From Symsagittifera roscoffensis (Eukaryota; Xenacoelomorpha; Acoela; Convolutidae), in NCBI RefSeq assembly GCF_963678635.1, contig NC_087062.1, positions 28,048,833 through 28,112,832 of the forward strand: a stretch of 64,000 bases of DNA, read 5' to 3'. The notes below the pieces were generated by a model. It was not told the origin of the DNA, did not search any database, and was given only the letters and a program-made list of their open reading frames with translations. Positions 47,007-59,377 of the stretch are shown here, in pieces. The position numbers and the translations under genes were made by a program. The first letter of the stretch is position 1; every line of letters begins with the position of its first letter.

Positions 47007-49157
47007 ATGCTTCCATCATTGTTCAAGGAAAAAGAAGAAGTGCAAGTTCTTGATGAAGTGACGAACATTTGGGAAGCCGCTAGAATACTGGGTTTCATTA
47101 GTAACTGGGGTGTGAGTGTCAAATGGGCTGAATGGAAGGGTCCACCCGTACAGATAACAATTCCAGAAGACCTTCGCGACAATCGGAGGATGAAACATTG
47201 GAAAATAAGCAAGACAATCAAAGTTGTTGAAGAGCCAGATAGGGCTAAAAGAAGAAACAAAAAAGATCCACTTCTGTTCAACCCAAGACGCTTAACTCGC
47301 AATACAGATGTTTTTTTTCTGTGCTGCTTGTGAAACAGATTGCGTTGACAAATGCATTCTGATGACAGGGGTTGTACTGTACAACGATCCTTTCAAACGG
47401 GAATGTACATTGAGAATTTTGGACTCGGAGCACGATGAAAACCCCCGAGAAGAACCAGAGGCTAACATATTGGTTGTAAAATACAATCAACTTCGAAATC
47501 AAGGGCTCTTTGAAGATACGCTTACATCTGAGGTACTTATTCGCTTTGAAAAACATCTTTCAAAACATCACTCGGAAAGAAGTTCAACTTCAAAAGAAGT
47601 TTTTTTGAATAGCTGAAATTGAAAAACATATTTTAACTTCATTCATAATCTGTTTGAAATCGTGAATTGTTTCAGACATCTTTTTGTGACACGGCTACTT
47701 CAGTTTTGGAGCCATGTGAGGTTCAGGATCATCAACGTAATCCTACAAAAAGAGCTTAAAAAAGACGAAAAAGAAATTGACATGCTGACACTTCTCGAAG
47801 CCACAGAAGACATAGTGCCTTTGACCTTTGTCCCTTGTTCCAACGGTGTCCTCAAGGTTTGTTAACAAAATAATTACAAGCATTGGAAGTGTGTGCCGCG
47901 ATTTTTTCAGATGTCATAAAGTTAGGAGTATATGTCTCAGCGCCCGATCAAAATATTTTGTATAAAAATTCAATTCTTTGTTTCTCAGGTTGGATCAACT
48001 GCTTTCTATGGAGGGGAAAATTGCAGAGTAGACAGCTTGGAGTTTGAAGGAAGGACAAAAAAGGCCTTTGCACAGTTGACATGCTTAAATAACGAGGACA
48101 TTTCTATAAGGATGCCTGCACTCTTGGTTCAGCTAGCTTGTGAAGACTACCTCAAGGTAAAGTTTTTTTAATGAAACATTCCGAATTTTTATTGTCCCCG
48201 ATTCCATGAAATTTAACAATGCTTACGACTGAGAAATAAAACTAGGAATTCATGTTCAAACCTTTAGCCATAAGGCCCGGAATCCAGTGTCAAATGAAAA
48301 TGACAAAACATTGCCAATTTTTATCACAGGCTAAGGCCTACAATTTTCTTTTGAAACATTCCGAATTTGTCACGTCCCGGATTCCATGGAATTTTACAAT
48401 GCTTACGACTGAGAATCGAACTAGGAATTCATGTTCAAACCTTCTAGGAATTCATGTTTAGCCATAAGGCCCCGAATCCAGTGTCAAATGACAAAACATT
48501 GCCAATTTTTATCACAGGCTAATGCCTACAATTTTTTTTATCGTTTTCAAAAACTGAAATACTTTTGTTCAAAAGTACAGGATTTTGGCACGTGAAAACA
48601 CAGGCTAATGCCTACAATTTTTATCGTTTTCAAAAACTCAAATACTTTTATTCAAAAGTACAGGATTTTGTCACGTGACTAATTTTGTAACATTTCAGCA
48701 TGAAACGTGTGACTTCAATGCAATTGAACATCCAATCAATTTATCGTTTGCGGTGTTTTCCGCCTTGAAACGTGCTGTTGGACTGGCTAGGGACAAAAAC
48801 TCCATCACTTTCAATCTTGGACCCGTGACCAAACTAACAAGACAAATAATGGGTTTTTCGACAGAATCCCAAAAGGAAGTGGTCAAGTTTAGTGCAGCCA
48901 TATCCGAAGGAATTCGAGGCTGCCACAAATCTTGGGATTCTGTGTTGGGTAGCAGGTGGGATGTATTGCCCGCACAAAAAGACAATGGTCATGATACACT
49001 TATAAAGTATTTAAGGATTACAGAACACCGTGAATTCACAAGTTTCAACTTACGATGCAACGTTCAAACGTGCACAGGCCACTACGCAAGTGAAGAAGAC
49101 TACCGCACTCTTTTTTCACACAACTTAGAACAGTCAAAACCCCATTATTTTTATTAG
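47007..49157 (+). CDS. Orphan multi-exon gene with Cys-rich segment
   Basis: Function unknown. ATG at 47007 (MLPSLFKEKEEVQV). The first exon region continues in a second frame after a run of eight T at about 47313 (one base too many for continuity), giving CAACETDCVDKC, a possible zinc-binding cluster. Exon 2 47676-47856, exon 3 47989-48156 and exon 4 48699-49157 join in phase 0 with GT-AG borders and end at a stop after KPHYFY. The exon 1 to exon 2 junction could not be put in phase. The third intron holds copies of a dispersed repeat. No domain is recognised in the C-terminal 152 aa. Confidence 0.55.
48246..48670. repeat. Dispersed repeat copies inside an intron
   Basis: Two partial copies of a unit reading TTCATGTTCAAACC, TTTAGCCATAAGGCC, GGAATCCAGTGTCAAATGA, ACATTGCCAATTTTTATCACAG, plus two copies of its end (TCAAAAGTACAGGATTTTG). 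The same unit forms the arms of the long inverted repeat at 51744-52309 in the intron of the JmjC gene. Confidence 0.9.
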
Positions 49158-49683
49158 TTCAACTAGTTCAAAGTTTCAGTGTTTTCGCGTGAATGTGATC
49201 AATTAAAGTTTCATAAACTTCAAACCTTGACAATGTAACTTTTTTCAAATCCGAAAATTGGCAATCAATTTTTTCTCTCTATTAAATGAAAAGAAAACAA
49301 ATTGTTTGCAAACACTTCAATTGGAAATGTTTCTCATGAGGCTCATAGTAAGAGCTTTAAGCTATGTTTTTTTGACAGTGTCAGTACAAGCAGTACTGAA
49401 AAAAAGTTACAGTATAATCATAATCATCATCATAACGTCATTCAATGACGTAAGTTATAAATTATCATCATAAAGTCACTTTGACGGTCACTCACAGTGA
49501 TAACTGCGCGCCGCGAAGGAGTTGAAAAGGCGTATTTACACCAAATTTGGAAGAAAGTGGACTCCACATTGAATGTTATTGTTTCATGTTCGAATAATCG
49601 AGAGAAAAATAACACGTTAAATACGGTCGCTAGGGAGCAGAAGATTTTTTTAAGCAATATACAGTGGTTGGCATAAACGGCTG

Positions 49684-52600
49684 TCAGGTTGAAGGATTTG
49701 CCTTTAACTTTTTGTTTGGACTTCGGGCTGGACTGACTAGGACACAATCATGTTGCCTCAGCATCATCATGAGTTCGATTCGCTTTTCCAAAAGTTCAAC
49801 TTTAGAGAAGTTGTTACCCAGGTTCGAAGAGTTTCCAGTTGCAAGTAATTTATCCTGAAAAACAATACTGGATGACATCAAAAAATATATTCAACTTTAT
49901 ACTATATATAGTATATATTGATATATACTTGATATACATTGAATATATATGTAAGTTACATCAAGCCTTGATGAGTAATATTACTGAGTAATATTAAATT
50001 AATTTTGTCATAAACTTAGAGAAGTTTTACCAAAACGTTATGAATAAAATTGTGTGAAAAATATTCAATATTTCAACTTGAGCATAATTTGTACGTACGT
50101 TGTCTTTTACTAGGGAAACATATTGTGCAAACGATGAGTCGTGTTTTTTCAGAATTTGAAACACGTCAAAAATTGCCGCGAGCTCATCGACATTTGCGTC
50201 GGATCCATCTCTGTAAACAAATTCAAAAATTTCAAAAAAAAAAATAGATTTTGTCATATTATTCCAGTTATTGATTTTGAGGTTACATTATTATAAACTT
50301 CAACCACAGATAAACTTCAACCACAGACATGATGTTAAACTTTCAAAGATGTTAAACGACTCACTGTACTCGAGACACAATATGAGTAAGCGCAAGGAAC
50401 GAGAAAGAAGGGTAGCATTCAGTGAACTTTGTTTTCTGAACGCGTTCTGTCTTGAAGGTATCAGCGGCCAGACGAAGATGATTCTTGAAAATGAAGTTAA
50501 CTCCATAGGCGACAGAAACGCCTGTCGTCTCCACCATATGAATCATATTCGCTGGCATGATTAAACCTTGTCGCGCTTTCAGCGTGATAGCTTGGCACCC
50601 TCCAATATTCAAGCCTTCATGGGAACCGAAGAAAAATTTCCTTCGGGACTGCTGCAGGAACTGGTTGAAGAGATCCTGGTTGATGCTCGTCGGGGCTATC
50701 AAGAAGAACGTCTTACATCCTTTCAGTAGAATATAGAGGACTGATGTGCTGGAAAAATCTTGGTGGAACATTGTCACAGCGCCATCTTGAGAAATGAGAA
50801 GAAAGTTGGACTCTTTATTGGGCCGACATGCTGCGGGCAAACTTTTTGAATGAATGTGTCCCAGCGAGGTACTCGATAGGAATGACGGTTGTGTAAATTT
50901 TGTGATTTTTTGATGTGCGGCATCAGCGTCAATAATGTTGTAAAACATGGGAGGTGTTTTTCTGAACAACTGATCCACCTCTTTTCCATCAATTATCCTT
51001 GTTTGTTCATGGAATGGTTCAATACTATAACTTAGTAAGAAATTAGAAATTGAATTGAAAAAATTTTGGAAAATCATCCAGAGACATTTCAACCTCAACT
51101 TTCAGTGAATGAATGAATGACGGTCATGATAAAAATTTTATACTGGCAACCTTTGTTGGCAAATCTTTTGAAAAGAAAGCGTACTAAAGCGTTAGTAGTA
51201 CTAACCCTGAAATTCGAGTCGTACGAGCGGAGGGTTAATGGTTTTTTGTAACCTTCCAATAGAAGCTTCACGACGTTTGGGTTGTCGAGGACTGATTGTG
51301 ACACCTTTGACGTGAAGCCTTTGAATCGAAAGGCGTCAGGAACAAAAACAGCATATTCTGAGTTCAAAAACTCTGCTTCCTGAAGGGCACTTTCGATATG
51401 TCGCGCTTCAACTGTCCTTACCAACGATTTCGCGATTTTTACCTGTGAACATAATTTTTTTCTCTGTGAAACAGTTTTCATTTTTTACGAAAAAACTCAC
51501 GCAGGATAACACTCTTCGTAAATCTTGGATAGTCGTGAAGCTCTCCAGTTGCCTCAAATGCAATATGCGTGAGTCTCTCGGCAAGACTATCTTTACAGAA
51601 GGCCAGATGGAAGCGGCCTTAGAATCCACTCTAGTCTGTTTTGCTTGCTGAAAAAAGGAAGTAAGTGGGTAGTTTGTCCAGGTGAGTCAAACCCATTTGA
51701 AAAAACCCAAAGAACCAGCGTTGTGACTTCATTTAAAAAAATTAACTCCATTCTTCATTCAAGAAATATCATATTTCTATTTCTATCATAAATAATGATT
51801 ATTTTCACTAACTGTGCCAAAATCCTGTACTACAGGATGTACTACAACAAAAGTAGTACTTTTTTGAACAAATTTTTTCGAGCTTTTGAGAACGATAAAA
51901 AAGTTGTAGGCATTGGCCTGTGATAAAAATTGGCAATGTTTTGTCATTTGACAATGAATTTCGGGCCTTATGGCTAAAGGTTTGAACATGAATTCCGAGA
52001 TCAATTTTTTGCATAGTTGACAGCATTCGAAAGTGCCATGAATTCCGGGCCTAATGAATAACTCTCCGGAATCCATGGCACTTTCGAATGCTGTCAACTA
52101 GGCAAGGAATTGATCTCGGAATTCATGTTCAAACCTTTAGCCATGAGGCCCGGAATCCAGTGTCAAATGACAAAACATTGCCAATTTTTATCACAAGCCA
52201 ATGCCTACAACTTTTTTATCGTTCTCAAAAGCTCGAAAAAATTTGTTCAAAAGTACTGGATTTTGGCACGTTTAGTGAGAATAATTTTTCTTGAATGAAG
52301 AATGGAGTTCATTTTTTCACAGTTCACAGGCCTACATTTTTTTTATCGTTCTCAAAAGCTCGAAAAAATTTGTGAATTTTTCGAGATTAATGATTAACAA
52401 TGTTACCTTGTTTGCAGTTGAACTTTGCTGTTCTTCTGTATCAAGAAGATTCAAGTTGAACTTAAAGACATGCCCAACTTCAGAGTCAACTTCAGCTGTT
52501 TCAAACAGTTCTTCCTCTTCAAGAGGAAGCTTTTCCTGTGCAGTTCCCGGACTTTTCGTAGAACTCGTTGAAGGTTCTTCTTCCTCTTCCAGTGGAAGTT

Positions 52601-52748
52601 CAGCATTTTCTTGGTTCACTGAACAGGATGTTGTTGGCAACATTTGTGCTGTTCCTGCCTGTGGAGAACTCGTTGAAGGTTCTTCTTCCTCTTCCAGTGG
52701 AAGTTCAGCATTTTCTTGGTTCACTGAACAGGATGTTGTTGGCAACAT
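49684..52748 (-). CDS. JmjC-domain protein, KDM2/PHF8-like (about 580 aa)
   Basis: Exons by hand: 52748-52407, 51647-51501, 51442-51206, 51098-50365, 50210-50099, 49854-49684. All junctions are GT-AG, phases match, and the total is 1743 nt with a TGA stop. The fourth exon holds the JmjC core: TMFHQDFSSTSV supplies the Fe(II) ligands H and D, LLKGCKTFFLIAPT the 2-oxoglutarate-binding Lys, and PANMIHMVE the second His. The surrounding pattern is that of KDM2/PHF8-type histone lysine demethylases, which act on nuclear chromatin. No PHD or CXXC finger is seen. The N-terminus is acidic, with a 35-residue duplication; the C-terminus (LEKRIELMMMLRQ) is helical. A phase-0 acceptor at 52806 could add an upstream exon. 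Unlike neighbouring transposons, no lesion is visible. Confidence 0.85.
51744..52309. repeat. Long inverted repeat in intron 1 of the JmjC gene
   Basis: Arms of about 240-300 bp (51744-52040 and 52074-52309) around a short loop; they share AACTCCATTCTTCATTCAAG at the outer ends and GTTGACAGCATTCGAAAGTG at the inner ends. The left arm has an extra block near 51770-51830. Intronic transcription would give a long hairpin RNA. Mirror-image ORFs on both strands are by-products. Confidence 0.93.
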
Positions 52749-52770
52749 TTGTGCTGTTCCTGCCAGTGGA
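52560..52770. repeat. In-frame 105 bp tandem duplication in the JmjC gene N-terminus
   Basis: Two near-identical 105 bp units encode a 35-residue block with CSVNQENAELPLEEEEEPS. The length is a multiple of three, so the frame is kept; a third, shorter acidic block (LPLEEEELFE) follows. Confidence 0.93.
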
Positions 52771-53627
52771 GAACTCGTTGATTTTTTTTGGCTTGTTAAA
52801 GTTGACTGGGCAAGTAAAACACCTGGGAGTCAACTGCGTCCATGTCTAAACACAACTTGTCTATATTGACTATGACTTCCGAAGTTTGGAGTCCAAAATC
52901 TTACATAACAAAAAAAATTGATTGAAAATCATGTTCAACATTCCAGTTGCAATTGATTATTTTATTATTTTATTTTATTTCAGTCACTAAAATAACGGTT
53001 ATTTTTTATTGCAAAATTATTTTTACCAGTTGGCCAAAAGCAACCCAGGGCCTGAGGGCTAACAAAACCTTACCAAACCGAAACTCTTCGTCTTCAAACT
53101 GCTTGCTTCGACGTCTATCAGCCAGGGAAAACGCTTTTTTTCAGCCTTTCCATGTTCTCACGACTTCATCAAAGTTTGTTCGTGTTGGCGCCAGAAAATT
53201 TGCTTCGACTCCACGTACACGATTGCTCCTGATTTTGTTCCAGCAGTAGGGACTCAATGCATGTTCAGCAACTGCATAGATGTCCGCGAACTAAGAAGAT
53301 GCGGGCACACCGCAAACATGCATCGGAGCATGCTCTCCCGTTTGACCTGCTTAGCTCGGCAAACGTTTAGTCTTCTGTGGCGGTTGAGCGTGCCGGTAGA
53401 GTGAAAGACTTTACGACATTCTAAAAAAGTTATAGTTTATCACTGATATATCATGGGATGATGGAAGCAAAATTCTAATATGTGAATGATTATTGATTAA
53501 CAACATGATGTAATTTAATTACAGTACTGGCTTCTGGAAAAACCAATAAAATTTTTGTTGATTACCAGGTTACATGCATGCCATTTTCCTGTAAATATCG
53601 GTTGTTCTAATATGGTTGATTTCAGTG

Positions 53628-53695
53628 ATTCGTCACGAATTCGTGAATTACGAATTCATTCACGAATGATTCGTGACGGTCACGAAACGGTTTCA
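53628..53695. repeat. Clustered CACGAAT/ATTCGTG palindromes
   Basis: Several overlapping inverted repeats of TCACGAATTCGTGA type within 68 bases; could form a cruciform. Confidence 0.7.
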
Positions 53696-54533
53696 GTAAT
53701 TTAGTATAACCCGGTTGTCACACTTGACGGTCAATATTTCAGTATTTAAATAATTTATTTTTCATTATAATGCAATCTAGAGGTTTTTGTCAATCAAAAA
53801 ATCAATCAAATGAACTTTAAATTCACTCAAAAACACAAAGTGTATTTTGTTTAAGACCAATCATAACTGTAGTTCAACTGAAGTTCATGTATCATCATGA
53901 AGGTTTAACCATTCTAATTTACACTTAATTATTATAATTACTTACCATTGCAGGTTTTGTCAGTTTCTCTTCTCTGACGATTTGGCATTTCTTACTGAAA
54001 ATAAGAAATTTAACTTGTAACAATTGTTGAATTTAAATTCAACTTTGAAAGTTTGAAGGTGGATTATAATCTTCGCTGCGATAAACGAATACATGAAAAA
54101 TAATTGAAACAATGTTATCAATAACTTTTTGCCGACAAGAAAGTTACGAGAAAAGACACGAGAAAGTTATATACTATTCCTGCCGTTTCTCATGCAGAAA
54201 GCTCATGTGACTAATTAAACGACTGCGCTGCACGGTGTGTGTGAATAACAATGCACTGCCACGTGTTTCAGAGAAACTTTCTCAGAGAAACGGATTTATT
54301 GCTATAGTAACAGAGAAAGCATTGGACATGTGTGTTAAATTACTGTAAACTACTGATTTTGATATAGGCCGTTTTTTTGCAATAATTTATTTTGTGTAAT
54401 CTCAAAAAAGTTGTGTGCTGAAATCCGAGGACTGAATTCTTTTCTGGCCCGGAATCCGGGACAAAGCCTTTTTAACAGTTACCAACTAGTAGCACTGTAC
54501 TACTAGTACATCATGTAGCAATTACATAAACTT

Positions 54534-54535
<2 letters not shown>

Positions 54536-54564
<29 letters not shown>

Positions 54565-54592
54565 ATATATATCATACTTGAAGTAACTTACA
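54536..54592. repeat. (TA)n microsatellite
   Basis: Alternating TATATA with one short interruption. Confidence 0.95.
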
Positions 54593-54953
54593 TGGACTTG
54601 AAGTCCACTGTAGACTGGACTGAGTATATAATATATTATATGATTAATATGAATACTATTATACTATAATATTATACTAATATTACTAATATATACTAAT
54701 ATTGATACTATAACTATTATACTATCATAGTATGATATATATTAATATGTATATGATGTAATTAATCTTAATTGATGGACAAAACTAGGAAGGACAAAAC
54801 TAAATTGCACGTCACTGTCAACTTTTGAAAACGGTTTTAGTGGAAATTAAGATAATAACAAAATTGAAAAACAAATGAAAAAGTTATAAAGCGGATTCTT
54901 CGCATTTGGATTTTCTAAATTTTCGCAGTGAACTAATGGCCGAAACATTTTCT

Positions 54954-57900
54954 TCAGTTTTTTTTGCCTGCACATTGATCCATTAACAATGGGCGGACAT
55001 CATTGACGTTTATCTTTCTGAAACTTGATCCTGGCTGTAAAATATAGTTTTCAGGATTAAGAACACAATCAGATTTGATTGTATCAAAAATAAATTGAGC
55101 TTTGAGGAACTGAAAATCGCCTCCAGCAAAAAGCTCACAAATTAAAGCTGCCTGTGATTTTATTCGCTTTCCTTTGGAGTTTCTTCGCTCTCCATTTTCA
55201 CTGTTACAATCAGAAGTTCCACTTTCACTTTGAATCTTTTTCTTTTTTGTTTGGCCCTTTCTAAGCGTCGTGTAGAATTCATCAACTTCTTCCGTTGTCA
55301 TAGTTCCAATTGAAAGATCGGTTTCGTCCCTCAAAACTATGTAACAATGCGGGGTTTTGGAGTGTGAATATAAGAGAGTCTCTGCTGTGTCTTTTCGGTA
55401 AACAGAACCCCCATGTTCCTTGATCCACTTTTCCATCATAAGTTGGGCTGTTAGACGAGGCACGTGTCTGTTTCCTCCATCAACTGCAGGGGTTCCAGCA
55501 AACGAGCCCAGTACGTAAAATCTCATCCCAGTTAACATCTTATTCTTCGCACGCACTTCTCCGACAGCAATACGAGGATTCGGTACTGCGTCGATGCATA
55601 TTTCCAGATAAGTTTGTCCTAATGACACGTTGAAAACACTCGTAAGATTCGCTAAAACGTCAGGCACTTCTTTTTCTGCTTTAGTACGTTGAAGGAGCTT
55701 GCAAAAAGAGAAAAAAATTTCAAGAAAAAGTGGATCATGATTACACATTTTTCCGCCTCCACGCATTGTTCTTGTATGAAAATCTTTGCTGGCGTGATGG
55801 TTAGATTTTTCTAGACCTTCGCAAATGTGGTTCCACGGGGACACCACGAAATTTCCTTCAACAATTTGCGGAATAGTCACCAGCTTGAGTTTGTATGGCG
55901 TCAGTCCGTGTTCTGCGAATAATAGTAAAGAAGTTTGATAGTAGGTTTCCGCCCAAAAATTGAAATCAATTACGTTAAAACTCTCCTTAGAACTTCTCAA
56001 GATAGTAATACAACGTTTCAAGCTTTTTCTCAAAACTCGCTTGCATCCAGAGTCGTTATAGAAAGTTTTCCTTTCGCTTTAGGATCCTCTTTCGTGAACA
56101 AATTTGGATGCAATACTTTGAGGACATCAATGGAATTTGCGACGGTTTTATCTGAGGTACCGCTAACTATTTCATCGCACCACACTCCATCATATAGGTC
56201 GGTTATTGTTCCAAACTTGGCATCCTAAATTGTAACATTTGATGAAATTATGAGGATACATTAAAATGGTAAAATGATTTAGCATACCTTCAACTCCTCT
56301 TTGTCCGCGATAACAATTAAGGCACCACTTCCAGATAACGATACCGCTCCAACAGTTCCAACTTGTTGCGCATTTTTCGCAGTTCTTGTAAATTGGAAGA
56401 CGGGTCTCTTGGCATCGCGACTTGACAGATTCTGTTCAAAGCGGTGAAGAAACTCCATTTCGAACGGACTTTTGTCGTTGATACTTTTTTGAGCCATTTT
56501 CCTCAGGTCACTTTCAACGCATCGAGTGAGCATGTGCGTGGCATCTGGGCAAATGCATCTCACGTCATTAAGGAAAACTAGAGAAGTTTCGGGAATATTC
56601 GTGCGAATTGGAATCTTTACATCCGTTCTTCGACCAGTTATTTTGTCGCAAAGGGAAGGTAGAAAACGTTCGTCTTCTACATAAAGTGCCATCTTAGAAG
56701 GGTAATCGGTAGACAGGTCGTTTCCGGAGCCCAGTATCAGTCGATGGAGAAACGGGGTATCTCCACTGTACGTCAATTTTGCTCCCAAATTTTTCAACTG
56801 ATTTGTTTGCTGGAATAACCACCCTGACTCTTGACATCCGACAACATTCGGTCCCAAGTTCAACTCCATCGCAAACCTTGAGTCTTTTCCTCGATAAGCT
56901 AAAAAAATCATTTTAGTCTCAAGTTGAAGAAATGATTTTAAAATGATTTTAGAAAAAGGAGTACCTGCGAAGCAGAAGACGCTCGTAGCAGATTGGGCGC
57001 TAATATCTTCAGAAAGTAGTCTAAAAGCCATTCTCGTAACTTCTGTGCCATCAATTTCACAACCGTCACCCCAAATATCGACTTTAACGTTGTCGATGTT
57101 TTCTGTTTTAAACAATAGAAAAACTGCTAGTTGTATACATGCAACCAAGTCCGTTCTGAATCCAGAGAAGGACTTCTGTGGTTTGCACAAGGCCAAAAAG
57201 TGATTTACAAGGCTTGCAGTTGATCGTTGGACATTTCTCATTGAGGGTACTAAATTATGTCCGAGGCCAATCAGTTGTAGTCTATTCCGGATAATGTTGA
57301 TCACTTCTTCTACGTTTCCAGTTTTACAAGCGATGCCCAAGCAAAACTCAAAATCCTTCGTTGAACCTCTTTTAGAAAATAGTTCCATTACCAAAACTCG
57401 TAAGACATTTTCTGTCATTCTTTCTATACCCAGAATACGTCTTTTTACGGCTGAATGCGGATTGTCGAATTAATTTAACAAATGTGCATATTTGAATTTT
57501 TTTTTTGTCGGATCAGTTTCAGCACTTGTCCCCATAGTTGTTGGGAGTTGTCAGCTGTTATAGACATAAATTTTGATCGTTTAATTATCCTGGAAACGTG
57601 TCTTGACTCTTCCAATGTTTGAGGTAGGTTTGATTGAGTGCCGCACTGTTCAAATGAAAATGAAGTTTCGGTTGCTTTGAGCGCTTTATAAGGATCAACT
57701 TCGTCAGGTATGAACATTGGACCGAAGAAACATTTTACTAGCTCCTTCCGAGTCTTGGTCCAAGGCATTTCTCTTGAACCACGAAGAATTACGAGTTGCA
57801 TTACGTGAGCCTAAACAGTGTTGTGTTGTCCCAATTGGATATAAATTTTATTGAAAGTTGAATTTTAATTGAACGTAAAGATGAACGTAACTGAACGTAA

Positions 57901-58202
57901 TTGAAGTTGAATTAATCAACGTAAAGAATGTTTGGTGACTGAAAACAATAAATTTGTGAAGAGTTAATTACTGCTAAAATTGTAGCTTTTTTTTATTGTC
58001 CCCGCACAGATATCTGACGAAGAACATCAGAAACGATCCACTTATCCGTCCCTGCGAGCATCTCTTCAAGAATCTTTGATAACTTGTCGTACTTTTTTTG
58101 GATAAACTTTTCGGCAATTGCATCCAGAATGTTACAGTCAACAAACTGACGGTTAATGTCCGAGTCGGCGCCAGAAATTAAAAATTTATTCCATAATTCC
58201 AT
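54954..58202 (-). pseudogene. Transposase-like gene with DDE-like motifs and a BRCT-like domain
   Basis: Exon blocks on the minus strand: 58202 to about 58005 (ATG at 58202), 57815-57475, about 57460-56286 (with an optional 66 bp GT-AG intron at 56964-56899), and 56228-54954. Candidate catalytic acids: VDIWGDGCEIDG, CPDATHMLTRC and CEGLEKSNHHASKDF, an Asp, an Asp/His and a Glu/His context in the order expected of a DDE RNase H-fold transposase. Downstream, KMLTGMRFYVLGSFAG, KWIKEHGGSV and HCYIVL fit a BRCT repeat. A one-base frameshift in an A-run at about 56060 breaks the last exon, and the junction near 57450 is unresolved; these could be assembly errors or decay. The DDE reading is inference: spacing and fold were not tested. 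The superfamily is not recognised. Confidence 0.55.
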
Positions 58203-59349
58203 TGTTGACAATTGTGAGTAACTTTTGTTGAATCTTTCGATGAAGGACTTTTTTCAAAACAATGATGAATTGAATTTATGCAATGGTGATTTAAAGTAAC
58301 TATCATAGTTACTATATGATATAGTGTGAATCTTGACACTGAGTTGTGCGCACGCGCGTGCAAACTTTTTCTGACAACAAGTTACTAACTTATCCTATTA
58401 TGAGACTCAAGCTTAAGTGTTGAATAGTTTATGAGACTCAAGTTTTAGTGTTGAATAATCATGAGTAGTATTCATATTCAACTCACAGGCTGTTTTTCTG
58501 AACTTCAAATGTTGAACATCAAATGAAACTAGTTAAACTAAACTAATTATAAAATTTGCTAGAATGCTGAAATCCTGTAAATGACAAATGGTCCCCATTG
58601 TCACGTTACGGTAACGGTTACAATTACCTGTTTTCAAAAAATGCATGCCGAAGTCCTGTACATTTTAAATGTTCTACAAGAATGAATTTTGTTGTTCTAC
58701 AACATGAACATCAAATACATGTAAAACTAGTGAAACTAAACTAATTGAAAAATCTGTATATACAGTATACAGTATAGAGTATATAGTATACAGTATAGAG
58801 TGATACAGTTGAACTGTATAGAGTATACAATAGTTTTTTAACCTCCTTCTTTTCGAAAGAAGTCACTTAAGTCACTAAAAGATTTTTTTTGTTAATCATG
58901 GTATCATTAACAGTTGTGTTAATCATGGAATCCATGGCAAAACACTAAACATATCTAATTTTGTGTATTGATAATTGTTGTAAAATGTCATGGAATCCGG
59001 TCCCTTTCATCTTGGTAAAGTCCCGGATTCCAGAACACGCAGAAGCCAAAAGCCCAGGAACCCATGGTAAAACCGTTTTTTAATGCGTTTTAATATGGTA
59101 TCGGATTCCATGGTTTTTGTCATGGATTCCGGGATTGGCCACAAAATCGGTGGTTTTAGCTGTCCCGGAATCCATGACAAAAGCTGGTCACATACAAACT
59201 GGTTTGAACTAGGAATCCACGGAATCTAAAATTATCAAAGAAAATGCGTGTGTTCCGGAATCCGGGACACACGATTTCTAGCTTTTTGGCACCGATTCCG
59301 CAAAAACCAAATAACACGGATTGGCGACGTAATGTGAGTGAGGGAGAGT

Positions 59350-59377
59350 GGGGGGGGGGGGAGGGGGTGGTGGTTGG
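59350..59377. repeat. G-rich run, G-quadruplex potential
   Basis: Twelve consecutive G, then A, five G and TGGTGG. Also a likely assembly weak point. Confidence 0.9.

Larger units (their letters stand above)
52850..54950. other. Non-coding interval between the JmjC and transposase-like genes
   Basis: No convincing gene. Contains a palindromic patch at 53628-53695 (GATTCGTCACGAATTCGTG and complements), (TA)n around 54536-54590, and a dense ATATTA-rich stretch 54610-54760. A first JmjC exon could lie in 52850-53250. Confidence 0.5.

Noticed and set aside
48675-48698. In-frame start upstream of the last exon of the plus-strand orphan gene
   Set aside because: The codons before 48699 lie in intron sequence; the acceptor CATTTCAG fits phase 0 with the previous exon.
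51786-52298. Mirror ORFs (103 aa minus, 62-68 aa plus) sharing the same peptide
   Set aside because: Both are readings of the two arms of the inverted repeat, within an intron.
52291-52869. 192 aa plus-strand ORF rich in Ser repeats
   Set aside because: It is the antisense of the acidic JmjC exon, whose splice sites and phase support the minus strand.
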